From Gari tellinella (lineage: Eukaryota; Mollusca; Bivalvia; Cardiida; Psammobiidae), in the NCBI GenBank assembly GCA_922989275.2, contig OV277866.1:32195246-32259245 (forward strand): 64,000 nt of DNA. The letters are read 5' to 3'. Of this stretch, positions 41,190-51,350 are shown piece by piece. The notes beneath the pieces were generated by a model. It did no database searches and was not told where the DNA came from. It was given only the letters and a program-made list of their open reading frames with translations. The position numbers were made by a program, and so were the translations under genes. Within the stretch, counting starts at the first letter, position 1; every line of letters begins with the position of its first letter.

Positions 41190-41370
41190 ATAATCTTCTT
41201 GCATGGTTGCTATGGCCTCATACAATGTATACTACGATTTGTTGTTCTGACGCGCTGCAAATTAACCACTTTGGCCTTCGGCCCTCGTGGTTAATTTGCT
41301 TCGCGTCAGAACTCCAAATCGTTGTGTATGAGGCGATAGCAAACCATGGAGCGAAGATTATTTCTTAAAC
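41190..41370. repeat. long imperfect palindrome
   Basis: GAAATAATCTTCTTGCATGG / GGCCTCATACAA / CTGACGCG / GCAAATTAACCAC is mirrored through a CTTCGG-containing loop at about 41275. MITE-like, in intron 2. Confidence 0.75.
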
Positions 41371-41553
41371 AACAACCAACTAGCTGTTTAAACCATTTTA
41401 TACCCAGAAAAAATTAGTATGTGAACAGAACAAGACTTATTTTATAACACAAAGAATAAAGCGGAACTTGGATTCTATACATAGCGTCACGCCCATTCGA
41501 AAACATGGTAGGGAGTAAGATACATATTGGATATTACATGAGAGTTCATAACG

Positions 41554-41650
41554 TATTTGATTTATTAAACGAGTCTTTTAGAAAACGATAAAAACGAGGC
41601 TTTGCCGAGTTTTTATCGTTTTCTAAAACGACGAGTTTGATAAATCCAAT
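41554..41650. repeat. hairpin
   Basis: TTAGAAAACGATAAAAAC and its complement around GAGGCTTTGCCGAG; outer arms TTTGATTTATTAAACGAGT are also mirrored. Confidence 0.8.
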
Positions 41651-41934
41651 AAATGTTATATTCTTTTTATAACATAACCTAGAACAATTATGGAAAAAAA
41701 GTTGTTCCACATTAACCCCGTTCACTAGCATAATGTTTATGTTGTTATATGTATTAATAAACACTTTCATGTAGATCTAGTATTGCTTAATTACAGCAAA
41801 CATCTATAAATTGAATCTACATGATGGAAAGAAGACGTTGGAAATTGAACGCATAGAACGAATTTTAATGACGTCACAAGTAACGACGTCGTGGCTTACC
41901 TCATTTGCATAGTTATTTAACTAGTTTTATTATA

Positions 41935-42505
41935 TGCCATCGTATGATATCGAGCGTTTCCGCGTGTATCTGCAGAGTAAAATACAAGAGTCTGTATCAG
42001 CCACATTGTATCAGCCACTTTGTATTTTACTCTGACGTCGCTTTCGATTTAGCGTGACGTCATTTACCTATATGTATAAGTGCCGCGTTATTCTTTGTGG
42101 CCCTGCAAAAAATATTTTTCTGCTTCAAATAACTAATAAACTTTGGATATGAAATGATTTAAACAACTATTTCGTTGTTTCTGGAGTGTATTCAAGGCAT
42201 ATAATAAATACATCACCAGTCGGCAGTGCGCTACAGAGTGTTGCATTTAGTTCTCGACGTTTTTGGCGGAAACAACCGATCAGACTCGCGCCAAGGCGCT
42301 CGTCAGATCGGCTATTTCCGCCAAAAACGTCTCGAGCTAAATACATCACTCTGTATCGCACTGTCAACTGGTAATGTGTATATATATATGACATTTAAAC
42401 AATGGTGTTATTCAACGCGCTCGCCGTCTGTTATGTTATAAAGACTCTTGTATCTTACTGTTCAGACACACGCGGAAAAGCTCGATAATATAAGAAGGCA
42501 TGTTT
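41935..42505. mobile_element. fold-back element with a second palindrome nested inside
   Basis: Outer arms (TTCCGCGTGTATCTGCAGAG...ACAAGAGTC and complement at 42445-42503) enclose a long palindrome at about 42212-42374 (GTTTTTGGCGGAAACAACCG / AGACTCG and complement), which has its own ends. Confidence 0.7.
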
Positions 42506-42524
42506 TAAAAGTTTAACCTTAGCG

Positions 42525-43012
42525 ACCAATATACTCGTCATTTACAAACAGTGTACCGGTGAAGCGGCCAATATACCCGTCATTAACAAACAGTGTACCG
42601 GTGAAGCGGCCAATAAACCCGTCATTAACAAACAGTGTACCGGTGAAGCGGCCAATATACCCGTCATTAACAAACAGTGTACCGGTGAAGCGGCCAATAT
42701 ACTCGTCATTTACAAACAGTGTACCAGTGAAGCGGCCAATATACTCGTCATTTACAAACAGTGTACCGGTGAAGCGGCCAATATACTCGTCATTTACAAA
42801 CAGTGTACCGGTGAAGCGGCCAATATACTCGTCATTTACAAACAGTGTACCGGTGAAGCGGCCAATATACCCGTCATTAACAAACAGTGTACCGGTGAAG
42901 CGGCAAATATACTCGTCATTTATAAACAGTGTACCGGTGACCAATATACTCGTCATTTACAAACTGTACCGGTGAGGCGAAAAATATACCCGTCATTTAC
43001 AAACAGTTTACC
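42525..43012. repeat. 42-bp minisatellite, about 12 copies
   Basis: Unit CCAATATACTCGTCATTTAC + AAACAGTGTACCGGTGAAGCGG. 42 bp is 14 codons, so both strands stay open for over 130 codons; that openness is a by-product of the period. Variants C(C/T)CGTCATT(A/T)AC alternate, suggesting homogenisation by unequal exchange. Confidence 0.9.
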
Positions 43013-43354
43013 GATAAAGAGAATAGTCTTGTTTTAATATGCATAACAGTGTAGCTCCTGCGGGAGCCCTCTTATCAGTATTTGCAGTATTTAGCATTTA
43101 GAAATAGTTACTAATTATATTGTTAAAACTAAATCAAATGTATGACTTATACAGTGAAGAAGATATTGATTCTTCTATATAAAAGAATTGAATCAATGAT
43201 GTGCACTGCAACCAGTGTGTCTCTAGATCAGACGTCTGATCATGCTCCAAACTGTTTGCCACTCAAGCAAGTAGATATCGTTACATTTGTTTAGGAAAAA
43301 ATGTTTTTTTGCTAAGGGTTTTCTTTTGCATTATGATCGCATTTCATTTGCGTT
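43013..43354. other. worn hairpin remnants, no gene
   Basis: Contains fragments of HpC (CTCCTGCGGGAGCCCTCTTA) and of HpA (GATCAGACGTCTGATCATGC, then CCAAACTGTTTG at about 43245). Confidence 0.5.
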
Positions 43355-43613
43355 CTAACCCTTTCACTCTCAATGATGCCATAGAGCGCGTTTGCAAACA
43401 GTTTCGATCCTGATCAGACGCCGCGTATCGCGGCGTCTGATCAGGGCCGAAACTGTTTGACACTCTTATCGATATTTATCAAGTCATACATGATACAACC
43501 TTAACACTTATTTTGAAACGTGTCTTGCAGACAGCAATACTGAAGCAGACGACAATAATGCGATGGGTAGGTGGGGTAAACATATCCCAAATAATTTATC
43601 ATGAAAGGGTTAA
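43355..43613 (+). mobile_element. MITE-TTAA with intact HpA
   Basis: TAACCCTTTCACTCTCAATG to ATGAAAGGGTTAA; HpA at 43396-43460. Confidence 0.82.
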
Positions 43614-43629
43614 CAGTAAAGAATAACTC

Positions 43630-43885
43630 CAGGGCTGCCATTTCTCCGGATTTTTCCTAAGTATTCGGATTTTTCTCCTAGCAGATCGTAGCTTAAAACT
43701 GGCTGAAAGTAAAGCAGAATGCGCCTAAAGGCGCATTCTGCTTTACTTTTAACCTGTTTTAAGCAGGCATGTGTCTTCAAAACAAGAAACAGGCTATGGG
43801 GTAAAGGCGCGATTAGTAAATTTGCGTCTGAAAAAATGTAAATTTGAAATCTTAGGATTTTTATGATCAACTTATGGCAGCCCTG
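43630..43885. mobile_element. MITE-CAG with HpB
   Basis: CAGGGCTGCCATTTCTCCGG to ATGGCAGCCCTG; flanks AATAACTC / AATAACGC. Confidence 0.85.
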
Positions 43886-44069
43886 AATAACGCATTGTCC
43901 ACTGTACATGTGCTATTTTTCTGACAAGGGAGATAACACGATAGTTTCGTTATATAAAAGAGCAAGAGTTATCTCGCTTAATCACATTTATTCCTAAAAC
44001 GATGAAAGTTTTTGTTTTTCTGACCCTCCGTGTTTCAGGCTGTTCGCTAGTTCCTTTGGTTAAAGATGT

Positions 44070-44335
44070 AACGGCGGTTGTGGTTTAATGGTAAATCACT
44101 AGACAACGGTATCAGGGGTCGTGAGTTCGACCCTAACCGGGCCAGCGGCCTGACATGGGGATTTTTCTGAATCCCTGATGTTGATGCTCTTGATCAAGAC
44201 ATGCACCGCGAATCAAATTGCTTCGCTCCACACAGGGGTTAAGATTGGTACATGTGAAGGGTCTGAGCCGGTACTGTGGTTGCCTGCGCTTCATATGTTA
44301 GCAGTGCTGAATATTGTAGGCAAGATGGCTAAATG
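44070..44335 (+). mobile_element. tRNA-derived SINE
   Basis: A-box-like TGTGGTTTAATGGTAAATCAC and B box GTGAGTTCGACCC at normal spacing, followed by about 200 bp of unrelated body ending in TGTAGGCAAGATGGC. No clear target duplication. Confidence 0.6.
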
Positions 44336-44457
44336 ATCAGGGATGTGAATGTACAGTCGGTTGAGCAGTCATTCGGACTGAAAGTAGACTATACCTTGGT
44401 GCCTTTTTTAAGTTATATAATTGTCTATCATTTATTCAATAATCAATCTATAGGATC

Positions 44458-44710
44458 CAGGGGTGCCATTTATCCGGATTTTCCTAAATCTTCGGATTTT
44501 TTTTTAGCATATGGAAGCTTAAAGCAGACTGAAAGTAAAGCAGAATGCGCCTTAAGGCGCATTCTGCTTTACTTACAGCATGCTTAAGTAGCCACGTGTC
44601 AACAAAACATGAAACAGGCTATGGGGTAAAGTTACAATTCGTAAAATCGCACTTAAAAAATGTAAATTTGGAAATCTTAGGATTTTTCATGTCAACTTAT
44701 GGCAGCCCTG
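44458..44710. mobile_element. MITE-CAG with HpB
   Basis: CAGGGGTGCCATTTATCCGG to ATGGCAGCCCTG, flanked by AGGATC at 44452-44457 and 44711-44716 (6-bp duplication). Confidence 0.87.
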
Positions 44711-44759
44711 AGGATCCTGGAATTTGGTATTTGGGTTCATATTTGGGAGTTAGCCTTCT

Positions 44760-44990
44760 TTAACTCTCTCTCTTTGTTTTGCAACCACATTTTCGTCTGG
44801 CTCAATTATGTGGTCTGCAAAGTCGTTTCAAAGTTACATTGAAGATGGTGTGATTAAGGTATAAATACCGATATGATGTTCAAACAGTTTGGATCCTGAT
44901 CAGACGTCGCGTTATACGCGACGTCTGATCTGGATCAAAACTGTTTGCAAAGTCGACTCAAGACAATTTGGCGGTGAAAGGCTTATTACT
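44760..44990. mobile_element. MITE-TTAA with HpA
   Basis: TTAACTCTCTC start, HpA at 44881-44946 with a changed inner stem (GACGTCGCGTTATACGCGACGTC). It ends near GGCGGTGAAAGGC, 25 bp from exon 2 of the transporter. Confidence 0.72.
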
Positions 44991-45012
44991 ATTAAATGTG
45001 TATTAGTTATAC

Positions 45013-45156
45013 CTGCGACGATTCCAAATGTAAATATGCATAGCGTGAGGTTAGGGCTAAAAGCTGTTGCAAAACACCCAATCGTCGTCAAAACACCGTC
45101 CAGGGCCATAGCGGATCTGCAGCTGTATTTGTCGATTATTATGCTCGATACAGGGC
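45013..45156 (-). CDS. SLC16-like transporter, exon 2
   Basis: 48 codons between TTTCATTTCAG| and GCAG|GTATAA. Encodes the rest of TM2 (GPVSSIIIDKYSCRSAM: the basic loop after TM2 usual in the superfamily) and TM3 (GVLTTIGCFATAFSP...FGIVAG). Phase 1 at both sides, matching exons 1 and 3. Confidence 0.85.
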
Positions 45157-45248
45157 CTGAAATGAAAAGCAAACATACATGTATATTTACAGCATAGAAA
45201 ACTATGAAATCGGCTTGCAATCCCTTATCTGCCACGACGTTATCTTCT

Positions 45249-45500
45249 TTAACCCTTTACCCACTAGCCTAATTCTAGTTTTGAATATAGGTGACTACTT
45301 AAAGCAGGTTGAAAGTAAAGCAGAATGCGCCATATGGCGCATTCTGCTTTACTTTCAGCCTTCTTTAAGCTATTACCTGCTAGAATAAGGAAAGTATTAA
45401 ATATGACAGATATTCATTACGGTATATATTGGAACTATTTTCTTCAGCGGATGAATAAAATGCAAGTGCTAAAAGTCGCTTCTATAAGGGAAAGGGTTAA
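45249..45500 (-). mobile_element. MITE-TTAA with HpB
   Basis: Complete copy in inverse orientation, TTAA at both ends, in intron 1 about 90 bp upstream of exon 2. Confidence 0.85.
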
Positions 45501-46099
45501 TTAAACAATTGTCGTCTGATGTTGTTTCCCAGATTTAGATTTTAAGAGTTTTACTTATTACATATTGAAATGAGTGTCACATAGTGTTTACCCTGTTCAG
45601 ACGCCGTGTTACGGGGAATCAAAAATGCTTACAAACAAGATAATCTACCATACCTCCTGATGTTACATAACCACAAAATGACATCAACCTGTGTCTTATC
45701 CAACTTGTACTGAGCACAAGTGCGTCTTGAGTGAATACACATGCAAAAAGTCAAGTCTTTATTTATAAGTCTTTATAATTATATATATTACATATTAAAC
45801 CAATCGGAAGCAACTCTTTCTACCACGTGACGATACAAGAGAAACGAATATTGTACTGAATTGTAAAATGCGATCCCAAAAAGCCATATTTTTTTTTAAT
45901 ATCGGGACTCGAGTTCCAAAAATCAATATCATTTTCGTATTGTTCTTCACAACTCTTCCGACTCTTAAGATTTACTACCCTTTGCATTTCACGTTTGCAT
46001 ATTTTTTTGTTTTTTGAAATTGCGAAGGCACAGACTAGAAGGAATATGAAAAAACGGTATGTGGTTTCTATTGTCTTGTTATAATTTTATTGTGTGAAA
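45501..46099. other. no gene recognised (intron 1)
   Basis: A decayed HpA-like fragment (GTGTTTACCCTGTTCAGACG) at about 45588-45615; otherwise unassigned sequence up to the retroelement. Confidence 0.4.
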
Positions 46100-47097
46100 A
46101 AGAGGTAATTTAACCATTTCTATTGGCCTGGTCTCAAAGCTGATGCTATTAGGTATTTCAAATCTTACCTCACATGTCAAATCGTAGCTAAACCTATCCA
46201 GACAATACAAAAGCTCCATTGCAGCATATTCATGCATTTTATGAACCTTTAAGTAGGGTCATTATAGACTGTGTTGGTCCCCTTCCTTAGACAAAACCAG
46301 GCTGTGAGTATCTTTTGACAATCACATGTGCTTCAACCCGCTGCCCTGAAGCATTTCCTTTAAGGAATATCAAGACCAAAAAAATTGTCAAGGCTCTTGC
46401 GAAGTTTTTCACATTTGTTGGTCTGCCAAAATCTGTCCAATCAGATCAAGGTTCTAACTTCATGTCTGGTAATTTACGACAGGTAATGCATGAGTTAGGA
46501 ATAAAGCAGTACAAATATTCTGCTTATCATCCAGAAAGTCAACGTGCATTAGAAATATTTCACAAGACTTTGAAAAACATGATAAGATCATACTGTTTTG
46601 ACACTGAAAAGGACTGGCATGAGGGCGTACATTTACTGCTGTTTGCTATCAGAGAATCAGTTTAAGAGCCTCTTGGCTTTAGTCCGTTTGAATTGGTGTT
46701 TAGACATACTGTTCGCGGACCTCTGAAATTATTAAAAGAGAAATTTCTTTCTGAGGATAAAACTTCACTGAATTTGTTTCAGTTTGTTTATAAACGCAGA
46801 AACAAATTGTCAAAGGAATGTGAACTAGCTCGATCTAATCTTAATCAGGTCAAAATAAAATGAAAACAAGGTTTGACAATAATTCCAAAGAAAGAAGTTT
46901 TAAATCTGGAGATAAAGTTCTTGCTCTTCTGCCAGTGCCTGAAAAGCTTTTGCAATCTATATAATATTGGTCCATATACAGTTGACAAAAACGACAGTGA
47001 CTTAAATTACATTATAAATGCTCCAGGGAGGCGCAAACAAACACAAATAGGTCATGCAAACATGTTGGTGAAATGCATTAACAGTGACATCCTGTAA
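46100..47097 (+). pseudogene. Ty3/gypsy-class integrase, decayed
   Basis: Starts within the zinc-binding region (a SYLTC motif is left). The catalytic core is clear: IIDCVGPLP, LLTITCASTRCPEAFPLR, QSDQGSNFMS, YKYSAYHPESQ and ALEIFHKTLKNM, so D, D and E positions are recognisable. Stop codons follow near RESV and NQVKIK. The C-terminal part has YNIGPYTVDK and DLNYIINAPGRRKQ. No RT lies upstream; the RT comes after it. Confidence 0.88.
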
Positions 47098-47184
47098 CAA
47101 CTATTAACTCAGAAATAGTGTGTGAAAGAGTCAGGGTCCATATCCTCTGACAGTTGTGAAAATCCTGATCCTACTCCGTCAAAA

Positions 47185-48470
47185 TCACATAATTAAAATA
47201 TTTTGAAAATTCTGGACCAGAAACTTGCATACCTGGATCCGCTAAAGCAACTAATTCATGAAGATGAACACTTATTTCCTAGTATTCCCACACGGGCGGA
47301 TTTGATTCAACATAATATTTCGTTGAGGACTCTACGCCAATAAATCAGAATCTGTACAGAAGGAGTCCAGGGAAACAAGAATATCTACGGAAAGATTTCA
47401 AGTACCTACTTGAAAATGACTTTATTGAACCTATTCAAAGTAACTACAGCTATCCATGTATACTTGTATCAAAATCTAATGAAACATATAGATTGTGCAC
47501 AGACTACCGTAACATGAACTCTGTGACAAAACCAGATTCCTTTCTAAAACCAAGAATTAATGACTGTATCGGTTTTATTCGAAACGCAAAGTATTTTTTC
47601 CAAGTTTGATCTCCTGAAATGATTCTGGCACGTACCACTTACAGAAAGAGCTAAAACGTTATCAGTCTTTGCCACACCGAATGGCTTGTACCATTACAAA
47701 GTCATGCCATTCGGAATGGAAACCTCACCAGCTACATTTCAGCAGCCCATTAACAATGTGTTGGTAGGTCTTAATGGTTGTGAACCCTACATAGATGATT
47801 TTATTGTTCACACAGATGAATGGAATGTTCACCTACACGGAGTTCTTCGACCGGCTTACCAATGCCAAACTGACACTGAACTTGGCAACAAGTGAATTTT
47901 GTCGAGCTACTTTGACATTTCTAGGCCATTTGTGGTTGGCTAGGGTCAAGTAAAACCCATAGATGCTAAAGTTTCAGCATTATCTGAATGTCCTGTACCT
48001 ACATGCAAAGAAAGATGCAAAGCTTATTTTGAGTGAAATATGTCATAGTGCATTTGACACAGTGAAAGCCAAACTCGTGAGCGAACCAGTTCTCTAGGCG
48101 TCAGATTGATTTTGAAAAAACCATCAAGTTGGCAGTAGATGCTAATGACGTTTGAGCAGGTGCTTTACTTCTTCAAGAAGACAATAATTGCGTTGGTCAA
48201 CCTATTTGTTACTTTTCTAGAATGTTTAACAAATATCAAAGAAATTAATTTACTACTGACAATGAGTGCCTTGCACTTATACTTGCAATTCAGCACTTTG
48301 GCGTTTATTTTACTTCCACAGTGACATCAATTGCTGTCTTCAGTGATAACAACCCCCTCACTTTCTTGCACAAATTCAAAAATAAAAATTAAAGATTGCT
48401 GAGGTGGAGTTTATTGTTGGAAGATAACGACCTGGAAATCAAACAAATAAAGGGTAAATACTTTATGTGA
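47185..48470 (+). pseudogene. Ty3/gypsy-class reverse transcriptase and RNase H, decayed
   Basis: RT motifs spread over several frames and stops: LCTDYRNMNSVTKPDSF, a worn FSKFDLL, HYKVMPFGMETSPATFQ and the catalytic YIDDFIVHT. RNase H remnants follow at about 48060-48470 (CYFSRMFNKYQ, ECLALILAIQHF, FSDNNPLTFLHKF, RLLRWSLLLE). It lies downstream of the integrase. Confidence 0.88.
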
Positions 48471-48807
48471 ATGATTCCAGAAATTTTGTCAGTGTAACAT
48501 GATTAAAGTGAAAATTTTAAAATTGCATTTCACACCTATACTTACTATGTCCTGTTTTTTTTGGTTTTTTTAGTAGAATAATATGTTCTTGTAACAATAA
48601 CATGTCTTAATTTGAAATTATGAAACCATTTTCAAAGGAAAGATTTCTTGCAAAAAGTTTATTTTCTTTAAGAGGGGAAGTGTTATGTTAACATGTTTAA
48701 TAAATGAGCTGCATGATCTTATTGGTTGACAGAATGCCCGTGAAAATCTATATTAAGTAATATTTTGGTAAACAACTGATAACATGATCTTCAAGAAATT
48801 CTATGAC

Positions 48808-49429
48808 CAGTGCTCCAGATAAGGTGGAGTAAACTCAACAAATTCAAGACTTTCTCGCTCATTTTAGCACCAAATCCTATGGTGTTACTACTCTTCGAGA
48901 CGATTCTTACAACGATTGCACTATGTATATAGAACTTTTTTGTAATAGCAGACCTGTTCTGTTATTAAGTTTATTGTTGATTATTACTAAGGTTATGCAG
49001 TTTGAAGGAGTTTTCTCTTGAAGTTTTGTTATACGATGTATATTGGGACCACGGTTTTTGTGAGATGGGTTGGGTCTTGGATCGTTCTCGGGTATTTGAT
49101 TGGTCAGCTTTCAGCAAAAGCTAAAAGCAGGTCAATCGGATGTCGCAAGTTGGGGCGATCTGTGGCTCGGTTTAGACTCTTTATTACTTTGGGGTCTGGG
49201 CATAAACTGTCTTCATTATAAACTTTTGTATGAAAATGCCTTTTGTTTTGTGTGCTTGTATATTTGTTGAGGGCCTCATGGAAGATTGGTATTTACCAAA
49301 TGAGCTCTCTCGTTAAATAAAGTCTTTATTATTATTATTATTATTATTCTAATGAGTAGTGACACCATATAGTTTCAAGCAGAAATAAAGATTTTAGTTT
49401 TTGAAATACTCCCCTTATCTGGAGCCCTG
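48808..49429. mobile_element. MITE-CCA split by a retroposon
   Basis: Left end CAGTGCTCCAGATAAGGTGG, right end CTCCCCTTATCTGGAGCCCTG. The unbroken copy at 59338-59520 shows that about 435 bp were inserted at the central hairpin. Confidence 0.75.
48913..49348 (+). mobile_element. retroposon fragment with (TTA)n tail
   Basis: GGGTTGGGTCTTGGATCGTT and GAGGGCCTCATGGAAGATTGG...AATAAAGTCTTT match the 5' and 3' parts of the 1-kb retroposon at 979. The tail is (TTA)n rather than (TTCA)n. Confidence 0.65.
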
Positions 49430-49869
49430 TACGACTGTTCAATACATTTCTAGAATGGTAAAACTGTGTGTAAATATATAGAACTTAAATTAACTGCTTT
49501 ATCTTGGGTCTGTTGGCAGTCATAAATGCACAAGACATTTACTTGTGAATAGTTTGGATACAGATAGAATATCGTGATTATTAAAGGTGTGGGACGTTTA
49601 ACTTAAAAGTACAATGCTTTGTAATTCTAAAAGGACAGGCATTGGGATAATTTTAAGCCTTTAAATAACAGGTATTTACGCGTTTCTTCAACTTGTAATT
49701 TTGGTTTAATAAAGTTTGCTGCTGGCTTTGTTTTTCTGTTGCGGCTGGCTCGTAACACTCTCTATGTTTTAATTCAAACTTTATACTGGACTAGGTGTTA
49801 CCACCAAAGCCTGGTCAAGTAATTTCTTTAACCATCATACCCGTCATAATTCTTGTAAAGTAAGAGATA

Positions 49870-50115
49870 CAGTGGAGAATCTGTTATTCTTTCCCAATAA
49901 ACGCGTTTACGTTAAAACTATTATTTGCAGTGCAAACAGTTTGGAGCCAGATCAGACGCCGGGTAACCCGGCGTCTGATCAGGCTCCAAACTGTTTGCCA
50001 CCAAGATAAACAAGAATTATCTGAATTGTCCAAAAGTTGTTCTTTTCTACGTTTTAGTGCTTTGCGTTTGCGTACGTTTGCGTTTAAACGGGAAAGAATA
50101 ACAGATTCTCCACTG
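49870..50115. mobile_element. MITE-TA1 next to exon 1 donor
   Basis: Full-length 246-bp copy, TA on both sides; it ends 12 bases before the GT of transporter exon 1 on the plus-strand map. Confidence 0.9.
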
Positions 50116-50129
50116 TAGTACATATTTAC

Positions 50130-50366
50130 CTCCAAGGGAAACGAGGGCAGCATACAGACTACCCGCCCACGCCGTGTTAGCCGATTTCCCGCCATATTCT
50201 TCAAGTAGGACCATATTAACCACGCCCACTCCATACAGAAACATCCCAAATATCATAAAGAACCCGAAAGAAGACAAAAGGACCACCCATGACCACGCCT
50301 TATCCAGGTCCTCCATGTTTGACATCATAGGTGTCATATCGACACCCTCGTTGCGTATATGGGCTC
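50130..50366 (-). CDS. SLC16-like transporter, exon 1 (start codon exon)
   Basis: A polypyrimidine acceptor (ATATTTCAG) precedes the exon, so a 5' UTR exon may lie upstream. Translation probably starts at MTPMMSN or one of the next Met codons. The segment DKAWSWVVLLSSFGFF matches the SLC16 N-terminal signature region ([D/E]G[G/S][W/F][G/A]W, here degenerate) leading into TM1. AWAGSLYAALVSLG begins TM2. The donor is GGAG|GTAAAT, phase 1. A MITE-TA1 lies only 12 bases inside the intron. Confidence 0.85.
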
Positions 50367-50519
50367 CTGAAATATAGGGGAAACATATACAGTAGGACCT
50401 CTCTATTACGACCACTAAATTATGAATTACTTACAACAGTTATTGTACCTCTCTGTTATACAATCAATAAGCTTTCGTTTTAGTGATCTTAATAGCGAGG
50501 TTTTACTGTACATCAAGAT

Positions 50520-50790
50520 GCCGCCTCGATAGCTCATTGGTAGAGCGTCCGCTTTCGAGGCGGGAGTTTGTGGGTTCGATCCCCGGCCGGGTCATACCAA
50601 AGATCATTATAATAACGGTACTAGTAGCTCCCTTGCCTGACGCTCGGCATTGTAAGGGTAGTGCTAGGAAGGTGACTGTAATGCCCAGGTAAGTATGCAT
50701 GGTAATGGATACCTTGTTTGTCGCAATAAAAGCTCTACATAGCTTATGTTGATTGTTTACCATATGCGACGTTAAATAAAGCTTGCCTTT
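50520..50790 (+). mobile_element. tRNA-derived SINE with (GCCTTT)n tail
   Basis: Head: GATAGCTCATTGGTAGAGCG (A box) and GGGTTCGATCCCCGG (B box). Body ends ATATGCGACGTTAAATAAAG, and the tail is GCCTTTGCCTTTGCCTTTG. Confidence 0.78.
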
Positions 50791-50981
50791 GCCTTTGCCT
50801 TTGATGCAGGTTGTTCTTATCAATGTGTTTCATGTACACATTGGCGATGTATAACCTTAAATCAAAATATTTATGGCCTAGCTGTCTCTAGCCAGCTTAT
50901 CAGGCTTCAAACTCGTTGCCACCAAGACAAAAATAAATCATTTGACATGGGAAACAATACGTATTCCCCATACATGTATTA

Positions 50982-51350
50982 GCACCATTCTATTGATGTA
51001 AACTTTCATCTTAGAATAATGCCCCCAGCATGCACCATTTTGGTCTTAATTAGAAAATTCCTGTCCTAACGAATAGTTATCTGAGAATGGAAATATACTT
51101 TTCTCCATATTACGATTGTATCTTCTTCTTTCTGTCTAATGCAACCAGTTGTGTTGTTGGGGTTTTTTTTTTGGGGGGGGGGGGGGTTTGGGGGGGGGGG
51201 GGGGTTTGGGGGGGGGGGGGGGAGGGAGGGGGGTCGTGATTCATAGGGATACTTACATCATTCTATTGATGTAAACTTTCTTCTTAGAATACCCTCAGAA
51301 TGCCCGATTTAGGTGTTAATATTAAAAAGACCCCCCCCCCCCCCCCCGCG
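50982..51350. repeat. poly-G tracts between direct repeats
   Basis: CATTCTATTGATGTAAACTT...TTAGAATA occurs at about 50992 and 51262. Between them, 51171-51233, lie several G runs of more than 10 separated by TTT. A C15 run lies at about 51332-51346. Confidence 0.8.

Larger units (their letters stand above)
48681..49757 (+). repeat. probable 3' LTR with nested insertions
   Basis: A purine tract AAGAGGGGAAG immediately precedes TGTTATGTTAACATG. A candidate LTR end GGCTGGCTCGTAACA lies at 49757, giving TGTTA...TAACA. The interior is enlarged by a MITE that itself contains a retroposon fragment. No 5' LTR is present in the window. Confidence 0.6.
27794..50366 (-). other. gene span: SLC16/monocarboxylate-transporter-like, five coding exons
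   Basis: Five minus-strand exons join without frame disturbance; all four introns are GT-AG and phase 1. The product would be about 540 residues with twelve membrane spans. Family knowledge: SLC16 proteins are plasma-membrane major-facilitator transporters of monocarboxylates, aromatic amino acids or related solutes; several members co-transport protons. Substrate cannot be told from the sequence. Introns are 5.0 kb, 4.1 kb, 1.6 kb and 10.2 kb and are largely transposable elements, including a CR1-like LINE (intron 4) and a Ty3-class element (intron 1). An upstream non-coding exon is likely because an acceptor precedes the first ATG. Confidence 0.85.

Noticed and set aside
42519..42975. Open frames of 145 and 138 codons on opposite strands with a 14-residue repeat
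   Set aside because: They are the automatic result of a 42-bp minisatellite without stops; no start context or flanking coding sequence.
49930..50118. Recurrent small frames with QIRRRVTRRLIRLQTVCHQDKQ-like sequence (also 18012, 24501, 55306, 56153, 57748)
   Set aside because: All are translations of MITE-TA1 and HpA on one strand or the other. The similarity comes from repeat DNA, not from a protein family.
50520..50600. tRNA gene
   Set aside because: A and B boxes are good, but it is the head of a SINE with a body and a (GCCTTT)n tail, so not a host tRNA gene.
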